Notes: generated by a model not told the origin, from the letters alone. DNA of 64,000 nucleotides from Zizania palustris (GCA_019279435.1 JAAALK010000286.1:47936289-48000288), one strand, 5' to 3'; shown: positions 1-11,554, numbered from the stretch's first letter. Translations and numbers: made by a program.

Positions 1-1
1 G

Positions 2-1408
2 AGCTCTGAGGAGGAGGAGTCCCCAAGGAAGGAGGACAAGAAGGACAAGAAGGGACGTGACTTCACCGGCCTTTGCTTCATGGCCGACAGCGATCACAGC
101 GGCGATGAGCTTGACTCATCTGAGGTAAACCTATCATCTGACCAGCTTCTAATTAAATTAGATGAGCTGAATGAAGTTGTGCTAGGTCAGGATAGATTGC
201 TTGTGCAAGCCGCTAGAGAAAGAAAAGACCTTAGACTTAGGCTAGAATCTGTATCTACTGAATATGCCATGCTTAAGTCTAAATATGATGATGCTGATTG
301 TGAATCATGTTCTGTTGTCATGAGTGAGCTTGCTCAGTTGCGCTCTGTACATGCTCAAACTCTCTCTGAGCTTGAGACTGCACAGAAGCAGCTTTTGGAG
401 GTGGATTCTAGACCTCATGAAATTATTGATTGCATGAACTGCTCTTTATTGCGCGATAGCATTAATTTACGTGATAAGCATGTTCATGATCTAGAGGCTA
501 GATTGGAGAGGGCCGGTAGTTCTAAGGATGTGCAGCCTGTGTGTGACACATGCATTACCCTTAAGGACCAGCTAGGCACTGTTAGAGAGCGAGCTGAGAA
601 CCTCATGTCCGAAAATGAATACCTTCTTTCTGTGGTAAATAAATGCACTGAGGGGAAGGGTAGGATGGATTTGCTCTTGGCCAAGACCAAGTTGTGTGCT
701 GACAGAGCCGGGGTAGCTCTAGGTTTGGGTTTTGAGAGGATAGCTTCAGACAGTAAGACCAAGACTGTTTTCACCTCTCCCACCACCCTAGAGAAAGAGA
801 GAGCTGTGTTGGACACCCCATCAGCCAAAAAGCCTACCCATCCACCAAAGAAAACCACACCTCCTATCAAGAAAAATCCTCCCAAGAAAACCACTCAAAA
901 GAAACCCAAGGAGCCTGTGAGAGTTGCTCCTATGACCCATGAGAGTGCCCCCAGGAGAGTGTTTCACTGTTCTTATTGTCAGAGGGCGGGTCATTTGATT
1001 GGTTTCTGTTTCCGTCGCATCAAGGATGAGCGACGTGCACAGGCGATGAGCTATCAGGACATGCATTACCCATCTTTAGGTATGCATGAGTCTGAGTATT
1101 ACTCTCGTCCTGTTTTCGAGGCTCCTCGTGCTTCTCGGAGAGGTTTTGCTCCTCGAGGTGTTCACCATGTCCCATATGGTGGTAGACCTCGGGCGAGTAG
1201 CTTTGTACCTCGTCAGAGTAGGAGACCTCGACATGCTTTGCGTTCTTTGCATGTAGGTAGACCTCGCACTTTGCATCATTCTGATTATTATGTGCGTAGA
1301 CCGTCTACTTTTACTGTGCCTACTACTCGTGTCACTCAGTGCTGGATGCCTCGTCATTATTTTACTCACCCCAGCACTGAGCGATCGAGACGTTTTCATC
1401 ATGTGTAG
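2..1408 (+). CDS. gag: Sirevirus gag, C-terminal part (partial CDS)
   Basis: The frame is open from base 2, so gag starts outside the window; the ATG at 80 is internal. The segment before it is rich in Lys and Glu, as in Sirevirus gag. The N-terminal two thirds after the ATG is acidic and heptad-like, so probably coiled coil. A CX2CX4HX4C zinc knuckle lies near bases 967-1008; the C-terminus is rich in Arg, Ser and His. Gag packages element RNA into virus-like particles. The frame ends at TAG (1406-1408) and continues open in the same frame into protease, so the TAG is either a disabling mutation or a readthrough stop. Mutation is favoured because pol is also shifted further on. Confidence 0.88.
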   Translation, partial: SSEEEESPRKEDKKDKKGRDFTGLCFMADSDHSGDELDSSEVNLSSDQLLIKLDELNEVVLGQDRLLVQAARERKDLRLRLESVSTEYAMLKSKYDDADCESCSVVMSELAQLRSVHAQTLSELETAQKQLLEVDSRPHEIIDCMNCSLLRDSINLRDKHVHDLEARLERAGSSKDVQPVCDTCITLKDQLGTVRERAENLMSENEYLLSVVNKCTEGKGRMDLLLAKTKLCADRAGVALGLGFERIASDSKTKTVFTSPTTLEKERAVLDTPSAKKPTHPPKKTTPPIKKNPPKKTTQKKPKEPVRVAPMTHESAPRRVFHCSYCQRAGHLIGFCFRRIKDERRAQAMSYQDMHYPSLGMHESEYYSRPVFEAPRASRRGFAPRGVHHVPYGGRPRASSFVPRQSRRPRHALRSLHVGRPRTLHHSDYYVRRPSTFTVPTTRVTQCWMPRHYFTHPSTERSRRFHHV

Positions 1409-1423
1409 GCGTCAGGTCGAGGC

Positions 1424-2992
1424 TTGGAGGGCACGTGGATCATGGACTCCGGTTGTTCGCGCCACATGACCGGAGATGTAAATTGGTTCTCCAGCCTCAC
1501 AACAACCAAGCAAAGGGAACATATCACCTTCGGAAACAATCGAAGGAGTAGAGTGAAAGGTAAAGGTGTGGTAAGGATTAACACGAACTTCACTCTCAAA
1601 GATGTTGCTTTGGTTGAAAATCTGGGATACAATTTGCTGTCTGTATCTCAGTTGCTTGATGAGGGCTTCGAAGTGCGATTTCATCGCGATACTTCGCAAG
1701 TGCTCAATTCAGATGGCGTTGTGGTGTGTAAGATCTTTAGGGTTGGGAGAGTTTTTGGAGCTGACTTTTCAGAGTCGTCTGGTTCTTCTCATTGTCTTGT
1801 TGCACATTCGACTTCTGAGCTTTGGAAGTGGCATAGGAGACTAGGGCATATGAGCTTTGAGTTGCTCGCTCGTTTGAGCGCCCTAAGCTTGATCCGAGGA
1901 TTGCCCAAGCTCAAGTTTGAGAAGAATTTAGTTTGCGCTCCTTGTCGACATGGAAAAATGATTGCTGCTTCGCATTCGCCAGTCACCACGGTGATGACTG
2001 AACAGCCCGGAGAACTTCTCCATATGGACACTGTAGGTCCTTCTCGGGTTAGTTCTTTAGGCGGCAAGTGGTATGTACTTGTTATTGTCGACGATTTCTC
2101 TCGCTACTCTTGGGTGTTCTTTCTTGCCAGCAAGGATGAAGTGTTTTCACACTTTCGGAGCCTGGCTTTGAGACTGTTCACTGAACTCCCTGGTGCATTA
2201 AAATTCATTCGAAGCGATAATGGCACCGAGTTCAAAAATAGTCTCTTTGTTGACTTTTGCATGGAGCATGGCATAGAACATCAATTCTCTGCTCCGCGGG
2301 TTCCTCAACAGAACGGTGTTGTTGAGAGGAAAAACCGCACTTTGGTTGAGATGGCTAGGACGATGCTTGATGAGCATAGGACTCCTAGAAAATTCTGGGC
2401 TGAGGCCATGAACACTGCATGTTACATCTCAAACCGAATTTTCTTGCGCTCAATTTTAAACTTGACATCTTATGAGCTGCGTTTTGGGAGACAGCCCAAG
2501 GTTACTCATCTTCGAGTTTTTGGCTGTCGCTGCTTTATCCTAAAACGTGGTAACTTGGATAAATTTGAGTCGCGATCTTCTGACGGGATCTTTTTGGGCT
2601 ATACAACTCATGGTCATTCCTATCGTGTTTATAACTTGGAAACTAACACCGTCATCGAGTCATGTGATGTGACTTTTGATGAATCAACCCCCTCTGTTAG
2701 TTCTGCTTTTGAACAGGCAAATGAACACGACATGGAACAGACTTTATTCGAAGACGAGATCCCGGAGAATTCGAGGATGATCCCCTACTACCCTCGACAT
2801 CAACCCCCGAAGCAGACCCCGCTTCAACTACTTCGGCACGAGGTCCCGAAGCAACTACCTCAACATCGGTCATCTTGGACCACTCCAACGCACAAGTTGA
2901 GGGGGAGACTGCATCCCGCCGCGAGGCTCCACATCATGTTCAAAGGATGCATCCTCCCGAGCAGATCATTGGTGAGCTTGATCAAAGGGTAA
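1424..2992 (+). pseudogene. pol: Sirevirus pol, 5' part: protease and integrase
   Basis: This open frame is in phase with gag. The aspartic protease active site DSG is at residues 8-10. The integrase zinc site shows His137 and His142 and Cys171 and Cys174; the catalytic triad is Asp202, Asp265 and Glu301, with the 35-residue spacing of a DD35E enzyme. Homology fails after about base 2765, where the correct frame moves by one base; the last ~75 residues to the stop at 2992 are out of frame. The change is in or next to the CGGAGAATTCGAGG stretch. The enzyme would cut the polyprotein and insert element cDNA into the genome; the break prevents production of a joined polyprotein. Confidence 0.9.
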
Positions 2993-4575
2993 CACGTTCT
3001 CATGCCCATTTCACTAATGCTGCTTTTGTTGCTTCTTTCGAGCCTTTAGATGTTAGTCATGCACTTTCTGATTCTAGTTGGATCAATGCCATGCATGAGG
3101 AACTTGAGAATTTTGAAAGAAACCAAGTCTGGACTTTAGTTGATCCTCCACCAAATGTTCATTTCATAGGAACAAAATGGATTTTCAAAAATAAACAAGG
3201 GGAGGATGGGACAATTGTTAGAAATAAGGCTAGACTTGTAGCTCAGGGCTTTTCTCAACTAGAAGGGATTGATTTTACTGAAACTTTTGCACCTGTTGCT
3301 CGCCTTGAGGCCATTAGGATTTTGCTTACCTTTGCGACATCCCGGGGATTCAAACTCTATCAAATGGATGTCAAAAGTGCTTTTCTTAATGGCTTCATAG
3401 GTGAAGATGTTTATGTAAAACAACCCCCGGGTTTTGAAAACCCCAAGTACCCACATAAAGTCCTTAAACTTCATAAGGCTCTTTATGGACTCAAGCAGGC
3501 CCCTCGGGCTTGGTATGATAGACTTAAGTCTTTTCTGCTTGAGCGAGGGTATTTGATGGGCTCTGTTGATAAAACTTTGTTTACTCTCAAGCATGGCAAA
3601 GATTTCCTCCTAGTTCAGATTTATGTGGATGATATCATCTTTGGTGGCTCTTCTCATGATTTGGTTGCCGAGTTTGCAGATACCATGAGCAGGGAGTTTG
3701 AAATGTCGATGATGGGTGAACTCACCTTTATCCTTGGTTTGCAAATCAAGCAAAGCAAACAAGGTACTTTCGTCCACCAGACGAAGTACACCAAGGACCT
3801 GCTCAAGAAGTTCGACATGTCCGATGCGAAGCCCCTCGCCACTCCAATGGCTACATCTGTAGCATTGGACCCTGACGAAGATGGAGAAGCCGTAGATCAG
3901 AAGGAGTTCCGGAGCATGATCGGCTCCCTCCTCTACTTGACTGCCACGAGGCCAGACATACACTTCGCTGTGTGTCTGTGCGCTCGTTTTCAGGCTTCAC
4001 CACGAGCTTCGCACCGCCAAGCGGTTAAGCGCATTCTAAGGTATCTCAAACACACCCTTGAATTTGGCATATGGTATTCATCGTCTTCATCTTTATGTCT
4101 TAGAGGTTATTCAGATGCGGATTTTGCTGGGTGTAGAATTGATAGGAAGAGTACCTCTGGTACTTGTCATTTTCTGGGTACGTCTCTGGTTTGCTGGTCT
4201 TCCCGCAAACAGTCTAGTGTTGCACAATCGACGGCTGAGGCCGAATATGTTGCTGCAGCTAGCTGTTGCTCTCAGATTTTGTGGATGGTTTCCACTTTGC
4301 GGGATTTCGGGTTAGATTATAAGAGTGTTCCACTTTTCTGTGATAACACTAGTGCTATTTGTATTGCAAACAACCCGGTTCAGCACTCCAGAACCAAACA
4401 CATTGATGTACGGTATCATTTTCTCAGAGATCACAATGAGAAGGGTGATATTGAACTTCAATATGTTGATACCCAACACCAGCTTGCCGATATTTTTACA
4501 AAACCCCTCGATGCCTCTCGATTTGCTTACTTGCATGGGGAACTTGGTATTTGTCATCCCTACGGCATTTTGTGA
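2767..4575 (+). pseudogene. pol: Sirevirus pol, 3' part: reverse transcriptase and RNase H
   Basis: The frame is open from about 2767; the first ATG in it is at 2875. Counted from that ATG, the copia reverse transcriptase domain starts near residue 80 and has the catalytic YVDD motif at residues 250-253. RNase H follows, with SDADFAG, the AEAEY segment and CDNTSA, ending in the usual copia tail before TGA at 4573-4575. This part would copy element RNA into DNA and remove the RNA strand. It has no start of its own and is cut off from integrase by the frameshift, so the copy cannot make a full Pol. Confidence 0.92.
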
Positions 4576-5747
4576 GGGGGAGCTAATTTTAATTGTCTTG
4601 CATATGCTCATTATGTGTGGAATTGCACTTACATCTTTTGCTATTATATGCCTGCTTTTAATTCAAAGAAATCATGACAGCTCAGCTCTATGAAATATGT
4701 CTGGAACATTGATTGTGCATGATGTTTTATTTTCTAAAATCAAAACTTGCTCACCGCACAATCTAGTATCTAGCTTGTTTAGGCTGGACTGCTTTTAGCT
4801 ATCTTTTTATCTACTTGACAGCAAGACACTGTTCTTTGGATGCGAAAATTTGCAACTTGAAAAATGTGTTCATTATTCATGGATATTCATCAAATATTAA
4901 ATTCATCAAAATCACGATCAAAACTCCATGATTTGCCTGGTTTCAATGAAAAGATCCAGGAGGGTTTGTTTGTCGCACTACCCTCTTCTAGACTGCTCAC
5001 CATTGCACATTGGTCTGAACTGGGATAGTGTAGTGTATGCCAAAATCACTGCCTTAAGCTTCAAATGGCTTTCATGCCTAGGCTTGGCTTGATTGGAAAG
5101 TATAAGGTGGACAAACAAATAACCCCTGGCATTAAGAAAAAAAGAACAGCAAAATTAATTGCTCATCAAGTTTGCTTTCACAGCTCCTTTTGAACAAGAC
5201 TTGTCTGTCTAGGGTAGAATTTGTTAGCTTTGCGCAGTCCTTGCCTTCACATGTCTAGCTGCTTTGACTAAGTGGTGATGCTTTTATCTTAAAATGACAA
5301 AATCACATGCCATCATCTTGTTTCACAGATTGTTAAATTGAGCTGAGCACATGATCATTAGTTTTAATGTTGGCATATTTTTGCATTATATGTCTTTGCA
5401 ATTCTATTCATTCCGAAGCTTTGCATCTTTTGATTGCTCCTTGATGCTTGCATTGCCAAAGGGGGAGAGGTTTGCTATGTTCTCTGCCGCAAGAAGGCAT
5501 AATTTTGAAGGGGGGAGAGATTTTTGACATAAAGGGGGAGAAAAATTTGCTTAACTCAGGGGGAGTTCTTTTTAAAGGGGAGATTTGCCAAAGGGGCTTT
5601 TACTCTTTCACAAAGGGGGAGAAAAATTCTTTTATCAAGTGACATGCTTTGGCTCTTTTGGAGTTTTTATGGTCACTTGTGTGCTGAAAGTTTTTAAATT
5701 TTCTTGAACTTCGATTTGGTTGTCAATGCACTCATCAAGGGGGAGAT
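4576..5747 (+). other. Sirevirus non-coding region with polypurine tract array
   Basis: No ORF of useful length is present, so there is no env-like gene. From about 5458 the sequence holds repeated purine blocks (AAGGGGGAG, GGGGGAGAG, AAAGGGGGAG and similar, at least seven). The last, AAGGGGGAGA at about 5738-5746, directly precedes the LTR and is the likely functional primer for plus-strand synthesis. Multiple polypurine tracts are a known Sirevirus trait; the others may be decoys or remains of duplication. Confidence 0.8.
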
Positions 5748-7711
5748 TGAGAAACCAAGGGTGGTTTCGGTGTTTTGTGATGAGTGATTGACAGACTTTT
5801 ACCCTCTGTTCGAAGGGTACCTCCGAAGGGGCTTCGGAGATGGTTCTCCGAAGTGTGTTCAGAGGTGTGTCACCGGAGTGTGTTCGGTGTTTGCTTGCTG
5901 CAGCTGTGCAGCGGAGTGTACCTGTCGGAGGGGTCCGGCAGTACACGATGACAGGGATCGTACCGATGGCTTCGGTACTTTGGGCGGTACACCGGAGTGT
6001 GTGCCGGAGGATGCTAACCCGGAGAGGTCTCCGGAGTACTGGATACACTTGTCTGCTTGTCGGTGGTGCGCAGGGACTTCGGAGGCGACGGACAGGGATC
6101 GAGCCAGGTGAACCTGGGTCAAGAGGGTGGCTTGATGCCAGGGGAGCGGGGAGCTCCGTCACGGTGGCTGCGAAGGTGGTCCGGGTCGATCCTCGGGTCG
6201 AGACGCGCCAGGTGAAGGCAGAGAGTGCGGAGCGTGGCTCCGGCTGAAGGTACTCCGAGACAAAGTCCTCGGAGGTGAGGCACTTCGAAGGAACTCCGAA
6301 TGGAGTGACTTCGGAGTTGGTGGAACAAGTCCTCTACGGAGGCATGGAATTCGAAGTGTGCTCCGGAGGGAGACACTCGAAGGTGGCCCGACGAAGGTCT
6401 CAGAAGTCGAGGCGCATCGAAGGCATGGTCCGGGTGAGGCTCGTCGTGGAGTGTGCTCGGGGAGAGGCACTGCGACGGAGTGTTCATGGAATGCTTCATG
6501 CGGAGGCCTTGGACGAAGGGTGGTACTCCGAAGGTGGGGCTTCGGAGTGTGGATGACTTGTGGTGCTTCGGCCATGCATGGCTTCGGTACACGGACGGAC
6601 GGTGTTCGAGCTGGGAGTAGCTGCGAAGCCGTGGTGATCCACTCCGGAGGTGGTGGTGCGAAGGCCCAAGGGCTTTGACGGCTTCGACTCAAAACCGTCA
6701 CTATATCGAAGGACTTCTTCGGCAGAGCGAAGGCCAACAGGCTGCAGGCTTCTCGCCGAAGCTACCGCACCCTCTGGTGCGAAGGGAGGTTCCAGAAGTC
6801 AACACTGTAAAGGCTGACACTGTCTGTTCTGAAAAAGGCTGACACTGTCCCCTCTGCAGCTGACAGAGAAGCCTCCAAAATAAAGGTGGACTACCTTTTG
6901 TACCCCTTAGTTCTGTAGAGACAAAATGGATGTAAACCCTAGGGGTAAAGTAGTCACTTCCTTAGGATGAAGCCGTGGGCTATAAATATGGGAGCTCGGT
7001 AGGTAACATTTAACACTTTGAGCATTTACTGTTGAGCTCCTGTAGACAGACCTCGCTGTATTCATTCTGAGTTCAATTTATTTCGTGTTCCTTGTTCAAG
7101 CGGCGAAGCCCTGTTTTTCTTGTGCTTTTTGCTTGAGCTCGCTTTCCATACTTCGCTGGTTTAGTACACCGAAGCCTGTCGAGGCGAAGGTTGTTTTTCG
7201 TGCGAAGTGTGTTTAGTCAGTGTGCTCTCGCTCTGTGTAACAGGAGGTGCAACCTCGCTGCTTACTAGCGAAGCCCTGACCGAGGCCCGTTGTGCTTCTT
7301 GTGTCAAAGCCCTTAGCTTAGTTCGTTGTGTGTGCGTGTAGACCTTCGCGTACGAAGCCCAGCACCAGTTGCTGTTGCCAAGTACTTGGTCGAAGTCCTC
7401 AGAGGGCTGTCCACTCTTGTGAAGGGTGAAGTGCGAAGCCTGCTCGAAGCACCTCGTGTGCGGAGCCTGCACTGACTTAGCAGAGTAGATTTTCGAGGGT
7501 TGTTCGTGGAGCGAAGTCTTCTTGGCTTCGAACTTTTGCTTCTGCGAAGCCTGTGTTCGGAGCTGTCAAAGTACCTCCGAACCAGACCTTCGAAGGTTGT
7601 GTTCGAAGCCTGTTCCGCAGAAGACAGAACAGAACCGAAGGCTAAGTTTTTAGCCCGAAATTTTAAAAGCTCCCATTCACCCCCCCTCTGGTCGCCGTTT
7701 CCGGTCCAACA
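5748..7711 (+). repeat. Sirevirus 3' LTR
   Basis: It begins TGAGAAACC immediately after the polypurine tract and ends GGTCCAACA, giving a 1,964-bp LTR with TG...CA ends. A TATA box (TATAAATA) is at 6981-6988, so U3 is about 1.26 kb, with R and U5 making up the rest. U3 is packed with TTCGGA/TCCGAA-type motifs in both orientations. The translated frames within it are by-products of high GC content, not genes. The end matches the C-rich terminus usual for Sirevirus LTRs. Confidence 0.88.
6981..6988 (+). promoter_or_regulatory. TATA box of Sirevirus LTR
   Basis: TATAAATA in a GC-rich setting inside the LTR; transcription would start about 30 bp downstream. Confidence 0.65.
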
Positions 7712-8480
7712 AAAAGGAAAAGAGAAAATGAATATAAATAAAAATAAAAAGAAGAGAGAATATATATATTTTAAATTTTCTAAAATTTGAAAACTTTATA
7801 ATTTTAAAAATTTCTAAATTTTGAAATTTCGAAAATTCATAACTTGGGGATTTCTAAGGTTAGAAATTGTGATTTCAAAAAGAAATCAATTCTTTCGAAA
7901 TATTTTTGGATTTTAAAAGTGATGATTAAATTTCTAGAGAGTTGAAAATAGAGAATCTATTGAAGTGTATCAACAGATTTGGAGAGTAATATTTTTAGAG
8001 GGTTAGCTAAATGAACAAACGGAGAGTTAAAAATGGAAAAGCTTTTGGAGATACTCTAACGAGTCGAAGAGAAACCAACATAGCTAGATCATCAATTTGT
8101 AAGTGGTTGCATGCGTAGATCATATTACTGGATTCGGCCTATTGGAAAACGTACGTGTATTATGTTTATTTAGCGTCATATGAAAGAAAGAATATGTAGG
8201 GGCACTTTACCATCAATCTTCTTCTATAGTTCTATGTACTATGCGCATCATGTGGTTTCACAGGTAACGATATATTTAGGCCACATTTGAATGCTAATTC
8301 AGTAAAATTTCTGTAAGTTTTACGTGTTAAAAACTCTTATTCTATTCTTATATATAAATCGATAGATGATGACTATGACCAAGACAGAAATAGTAGAGAT
8401 CGATCACTGTAAAAGTTTGAGCTTTAAAGATGCTGATGAGCTGATGAAAAATTCGGTTCGATTATCAGTGCTTGGAGAAC
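7712..8480. other. AT-rich spacer
   Basis: No gene is seen. The first 250 bp are A/T-rich, with many copies of AAATTT-like strings. The rest is ordinary intergenic sequence leading to the promoter at 8493. Confidence 0.6.
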
Positions 8481-8492
8481 TGAGCTGCTTTC

Positions 8493-8500
8493 TATAAAAG
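8493..8500 (+). promoter_or_regulatory. TATA box of tubulin-tail ORF
   Basis: TATAAAAG lies 150 bp before the ATG at 8650 and is followed by a GC-rich leader. Placement fits a plant TATA promoter with a start near 8525. Confidence 0.55.
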
Positions 8501-8649
8501 GCCACAGAATGAGGTCCCTTACTTTGGAGTTTTTGAAGTAAAGCTAGGGTTTCAAGGCAGCAAGAACACCTCGTAGCTACTTCGTCGATCGAGTGGATCG
8601 TCCATCCCGGCGTCTGCGACCTTCGTTCCGTCGGCCGGCCTAGCTCGCC

Positions 8650-8847
8650 ATGAACTCCACCTTCGTCGGCAACTCCGCCTCCATCCTGGAGATGTTCAGC
8701 CGCAAGACCTTCCTCCACTGGTACATCAGCGAGGGCATCAACGACGAGATGGAGTTCATCGTCACCGAGGCCGACAGCGACGACACGGACGACCTCGACG
8801 CCGACGAGGAGGAGGAATATGACGACGACGAGGAGGACCACGCCTGA
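8650..8847 (+). CDS. Small protein derived from the beta-tubulin C-terminus
   Basis: A 65-residue ORF. Its residues align with the last part of plant beta-tubulin: the STFVGNS stretch, EMF, then FLHWY, a DEMEF segment and a long Asp/Glu tail ending EEDHA. Compared with beta-tubulin, about 11 residues are missing between EMF and the RK-FLHWY segment, and the spacer between the DEMEF helix and the acidic tail is shortened. All changes keep the frame. The rest of tubulin is absent, including the GTP-binding domain, so it cannot polymerise normally. The acidic tail of tubulin is where microtubule-associated proteins and motors bind, so binding or competition is conceivable but unproven. A TATA box lies upstream. 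It is either an expressed microprotein or a gene fragment that happens to stay open. Confidence 0.6.
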   Translation: MNSTFVGNSASILEMFSRKTFLHWYISEGINDEMEFIVTEADSDDTDDLDADEEEEYDDDEEDHA

Positions 8848-9179
8848 TCGATGCAAACCCACCAGCTGCTTTGGAGTGTTCTGTTCTACGCACGCACCAC
8901 TACGCTATCACCGTGCGTGCATGTGTCTGCGGCCGCTCGTGGGCGTGCATTCGTATGTGTAATTATCTGTCTAAATTTGTTTGTTAATGCACGTGAACTG
9001 GTCTATTCTAAATTTGTTTGTTTACGTAACTGAATCGGTCTAAGTATATGTTATTAATATGTGTCTATTTCATTAAGTTAAGTTACGTTTGGTAGCATGC
9101 ACGAGTGTCATTAGTCTGTCTCAGCGTACGTAGGATAGCTTGTTTGTTTGTTTTTTGCCAGCCGGTTGAGCCTGCAGGT
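8848..9179. other. 3' flank of tubulin-tail ORF
   Basis: T-rich sequence suited to a 3' UTR. A second short frame at 8851-9033 has no recognisable features. Confidence 0.4.
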
Positions 9180-9923
9180 CACAAAAAAACTTGAAAATTT
9201 CGTCGTTTTTTATTTCCGTCGGCATTTTCAAAAGCCAACAAAAATTAACTTAATTTCATCGGCTTTTACTATGGTTGACGAAAGTTAAGTTAACTTCTAT
9301 AGGTTTCCTCTGTGGCTAACGAAAGTAAGGTGGCCGACGAAAGTTAGTGGGGATTTTCCCCGCGCGCGTACAGAAAAACATAGGTTTCCCTGTTTCCTCT
9401 TTCTTGCCTGCTCGCCGCCGCCCGCGTGAAAGTGAAGAATGTGAATGGTTTGTGAATGTATGAGATAAATGGTTAAGTTTGTGAAAATGGAGAATGTGAA
9501 TGGTTTGTGAATGTGAAAGTGAAGATTGTGGATGTATTAATTTGTGGAGCGATGCGGTTTTGAATGTGTGAATGTGTTTGTGGATGTAATTTTGAATGTA
9601 AATATGTTTGTGGATATGAATGTGAATGTGTGATTATATTTTGGCTATGTTAACGTGAATGTGTGATTTTATGGTTAGATGTGAATGTGAATTGGAGAAC
9701 CAGAAAAAAAAATCCAGGTAACTTTCGTCAGCATAGGCCTAGCAGACGAAAGTTAGGGATTTTGTTGACGTGGCCAAAAGTCCTCTTTAACTTCCGTCGA
9801 CGGTCGACGAAAGTTAGACATTTTTCATCGAAACGTCTCCATCAACCAAAAATCGACGAAAGTTATGATTTTACCGACGGAAGTTAGCTTTTATCCATCG
9901 ATATTGGCTGAATTATTGTAGCG
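9180..9923. mobile_element. Degenerate CACTA-like (En/Spm) non-autonomous element
   Basis: The left edge CACAAAAAAAC and the right edge ATTGTAGCG resemble decayed CACTA termini. Inside both ends are repeated subterminal motifs of the CTTCCGTCGGC / GACGAAAGTTAG type in both orientations. The middle (9420-9690) is made of GTGAATGTG-like repeats. There is no transposase. The same motif is found, better preserved, at 57207. Confidence 0.55.
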
Positions 9924-10984
9924 GAGTCCCACGGTATGCAAAAGATGAGATTTCGATTCTGTTTCCCAGGGCGCACGGTAGCCAACTCAAGCAAAAAAAC
10001 CCACATATATGTGGTAGTGTGCGTGAAGAAAGTTTTGTTATTCATGCAACCAAATAATTTAGCATTCAACCAAACAAATTCATCTCACATGCATGAATAA
10101 CTCCATTCGGTGATAAAATTGTTTCGGTGATACGAGTCACAACTTGGTATCACATAAACAAATTCATTAGTGTGCTTATTCTAGATAAATTGATTCGGTG
10201 ATACGAGTCAGACTAATAACTCCATCCACGTAACCAAAGCACGAAACATCCTTTTAGTGTTTTGTATAGGATAGAGGACATTTCATCAAATTAATACGAA
10301 TAAGATGTCTATTCGAAAGAATACTCATCTAACCAAGCATCTGGTTAAAATTGATCGTGTTTGTTGTGTCTTTATACTGCATATGTTATATGTAGTCTCA
10401 TTGGGCGAAGGTCATGCATCCGAGTGTAATAAATAAATAATTTTTATTTAATCATTCATGTTCTTTTCTTCAAGTTACTATCTTCGAATTGATACCTAAA
10501 TCACAGTGTTGACAAAGTGAGTCACACACTTGTTAAGAGTCATTACGTTGAGAGCTAGATATTAGAGAGAAGGTGTGCATGAGACAGAGAATGGAAAGGA
10601 GAGGAAGGTAATCTCAACACAACAACCTCGCAGCCTTGTAGATTTGATAAACGTAAAAAATCGTATATCGAGTGAGCGGTATGAATATAAAAAAGTAATA
10701 TCCATACTCACACACTCGGATATTCAAGTTAGTAGACTAAATAGATAAAAAAAAATTAGCAACCTGACAACTCTAATAACTATAAATTGTACTGACTCTA
10801 ACCCAACCACCACCTCAGGACATATTTGGCTAATCCATTTGAGAAAGAAGATTAAGGGGATTTATACTATAATTTCTTTCGATCCCCTCTTGACAGAAAA
10901 CTGAATACATTCTGACCGTCGCAGCTGCCAATGACCCTGTCACACACAAGTGTTCCCCTGTCCCACCGTAATGCCGCCACCTAG
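9924..10984. other. Intergenic, no gene seen
   Basis: No coding sequence is seen. A 17-bp direct repeat, TTCGGTGATACGAGTCA, occurs at 10123 and 10194. The rest is AT-rich unique-looking sequence. Confidence 0.55.
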
Positions 10985-11240
10985 AGGCTGTTTGGTTCTT
11001 TAGTCTGAAATTTCATAATCGGTGGATTATTCATGAGACGAATCTAATGAGCCTAATTACGTCATGATTTGACAATGCGATGCTACAGTAAACATTTGCT
11101 AATCATAGATTAATTAGACTTAAAAAAATTGTCTCGTGAATAATCCTCTAGTTTTGTAATTATTTTTATAATCAGTTCAAGTTTAATCCTTCGAATTGAT
11201 GTTCAAACATTTAATGTGACACGGACTAAACTTTAATTTC
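10985..11240. mobile_element. Tourist-like MITE, right end degraded
   Basis: The left end AGGCTGTTTGGTT and the internal arms (ATGAGACGAATCTAATGAGCC ... GTCTCGTGAATAATCC) match the family at 24830, 46691 and 59858. The right end still has GACACGGACTAAA, but the terminal repeat is lost. Confidence 0.65.
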
Positions 11241-11554
11241 AATGTGAAGGCTTTAGGGATAAGCCAAAAGTTTCGAAACAGGCCGAAGGTGTTTCGGGAC
11301 AGAACGGAGGTTCCGGGCCGGAATCTCATTTCTCTCAATTCACCATCCTTCATAACCAAACACAAGATAACGACGATTTTATCTAAAAAATTAGGACGAA
11401 ACCGTTCCATCACACCTAGTCTCTGAACCAAATGAAACAAGGGGCTGAGCGGGGCAGTCCCCAAGGCCTCCCAAATCATGTCCTAAATTTGTAGTTTTGC
11501 AACAGTTTTCAATCATTGTTTTATTTTTTTTTCTCAAATTTCAGCACTCCGTGT

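Larger units (their letters stand above)
1..7711 (+). mobile_element. Sirevirus-type Ty1/copia LTR retrotransposon, 5' end outside window
   Basis: The domain order gag, protease, integrase, reverse transcriptase, RNase H is that of Ty1/copia. Three things point to the Sirevirus lineage: a gag with a zinc knuckle, a long non-coding stretch after pol carrying repeated GGGGGAG polypurine tracts, and an LTR ending in a C-rich segment followed by GGTCCAACA. The 5' LTR and the start of gag lie before base 1. The copy is dead: an in-frame stop separates gag from protease, and a one-base shift near 2765 separates integrase from reverse transcriptase. Without the 5' LTR neither age nor target-site duplication can be read. 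Confidence 0.93.

Noticed and set aside
4576..5747. Env-like gene expected in some Sireviruses
   Set aside because: No frame over about 120 codons and no membrane segments in the right position.
5840..6737. Several overlapping ORFs of up to 192 codons
   Set aside because: They lie inside the Sirevirus LTR, on both strands, with Arg/Ser/Pro-rich composition from GC-rich repeats. No domain is seen.
8404..8862. 152-codon minus-strand ORF opposite the tubulin-tail gene
   Set aside because: Val/Leu-rich antisense reading of the GAC/GAG acidic repeats; shadow.
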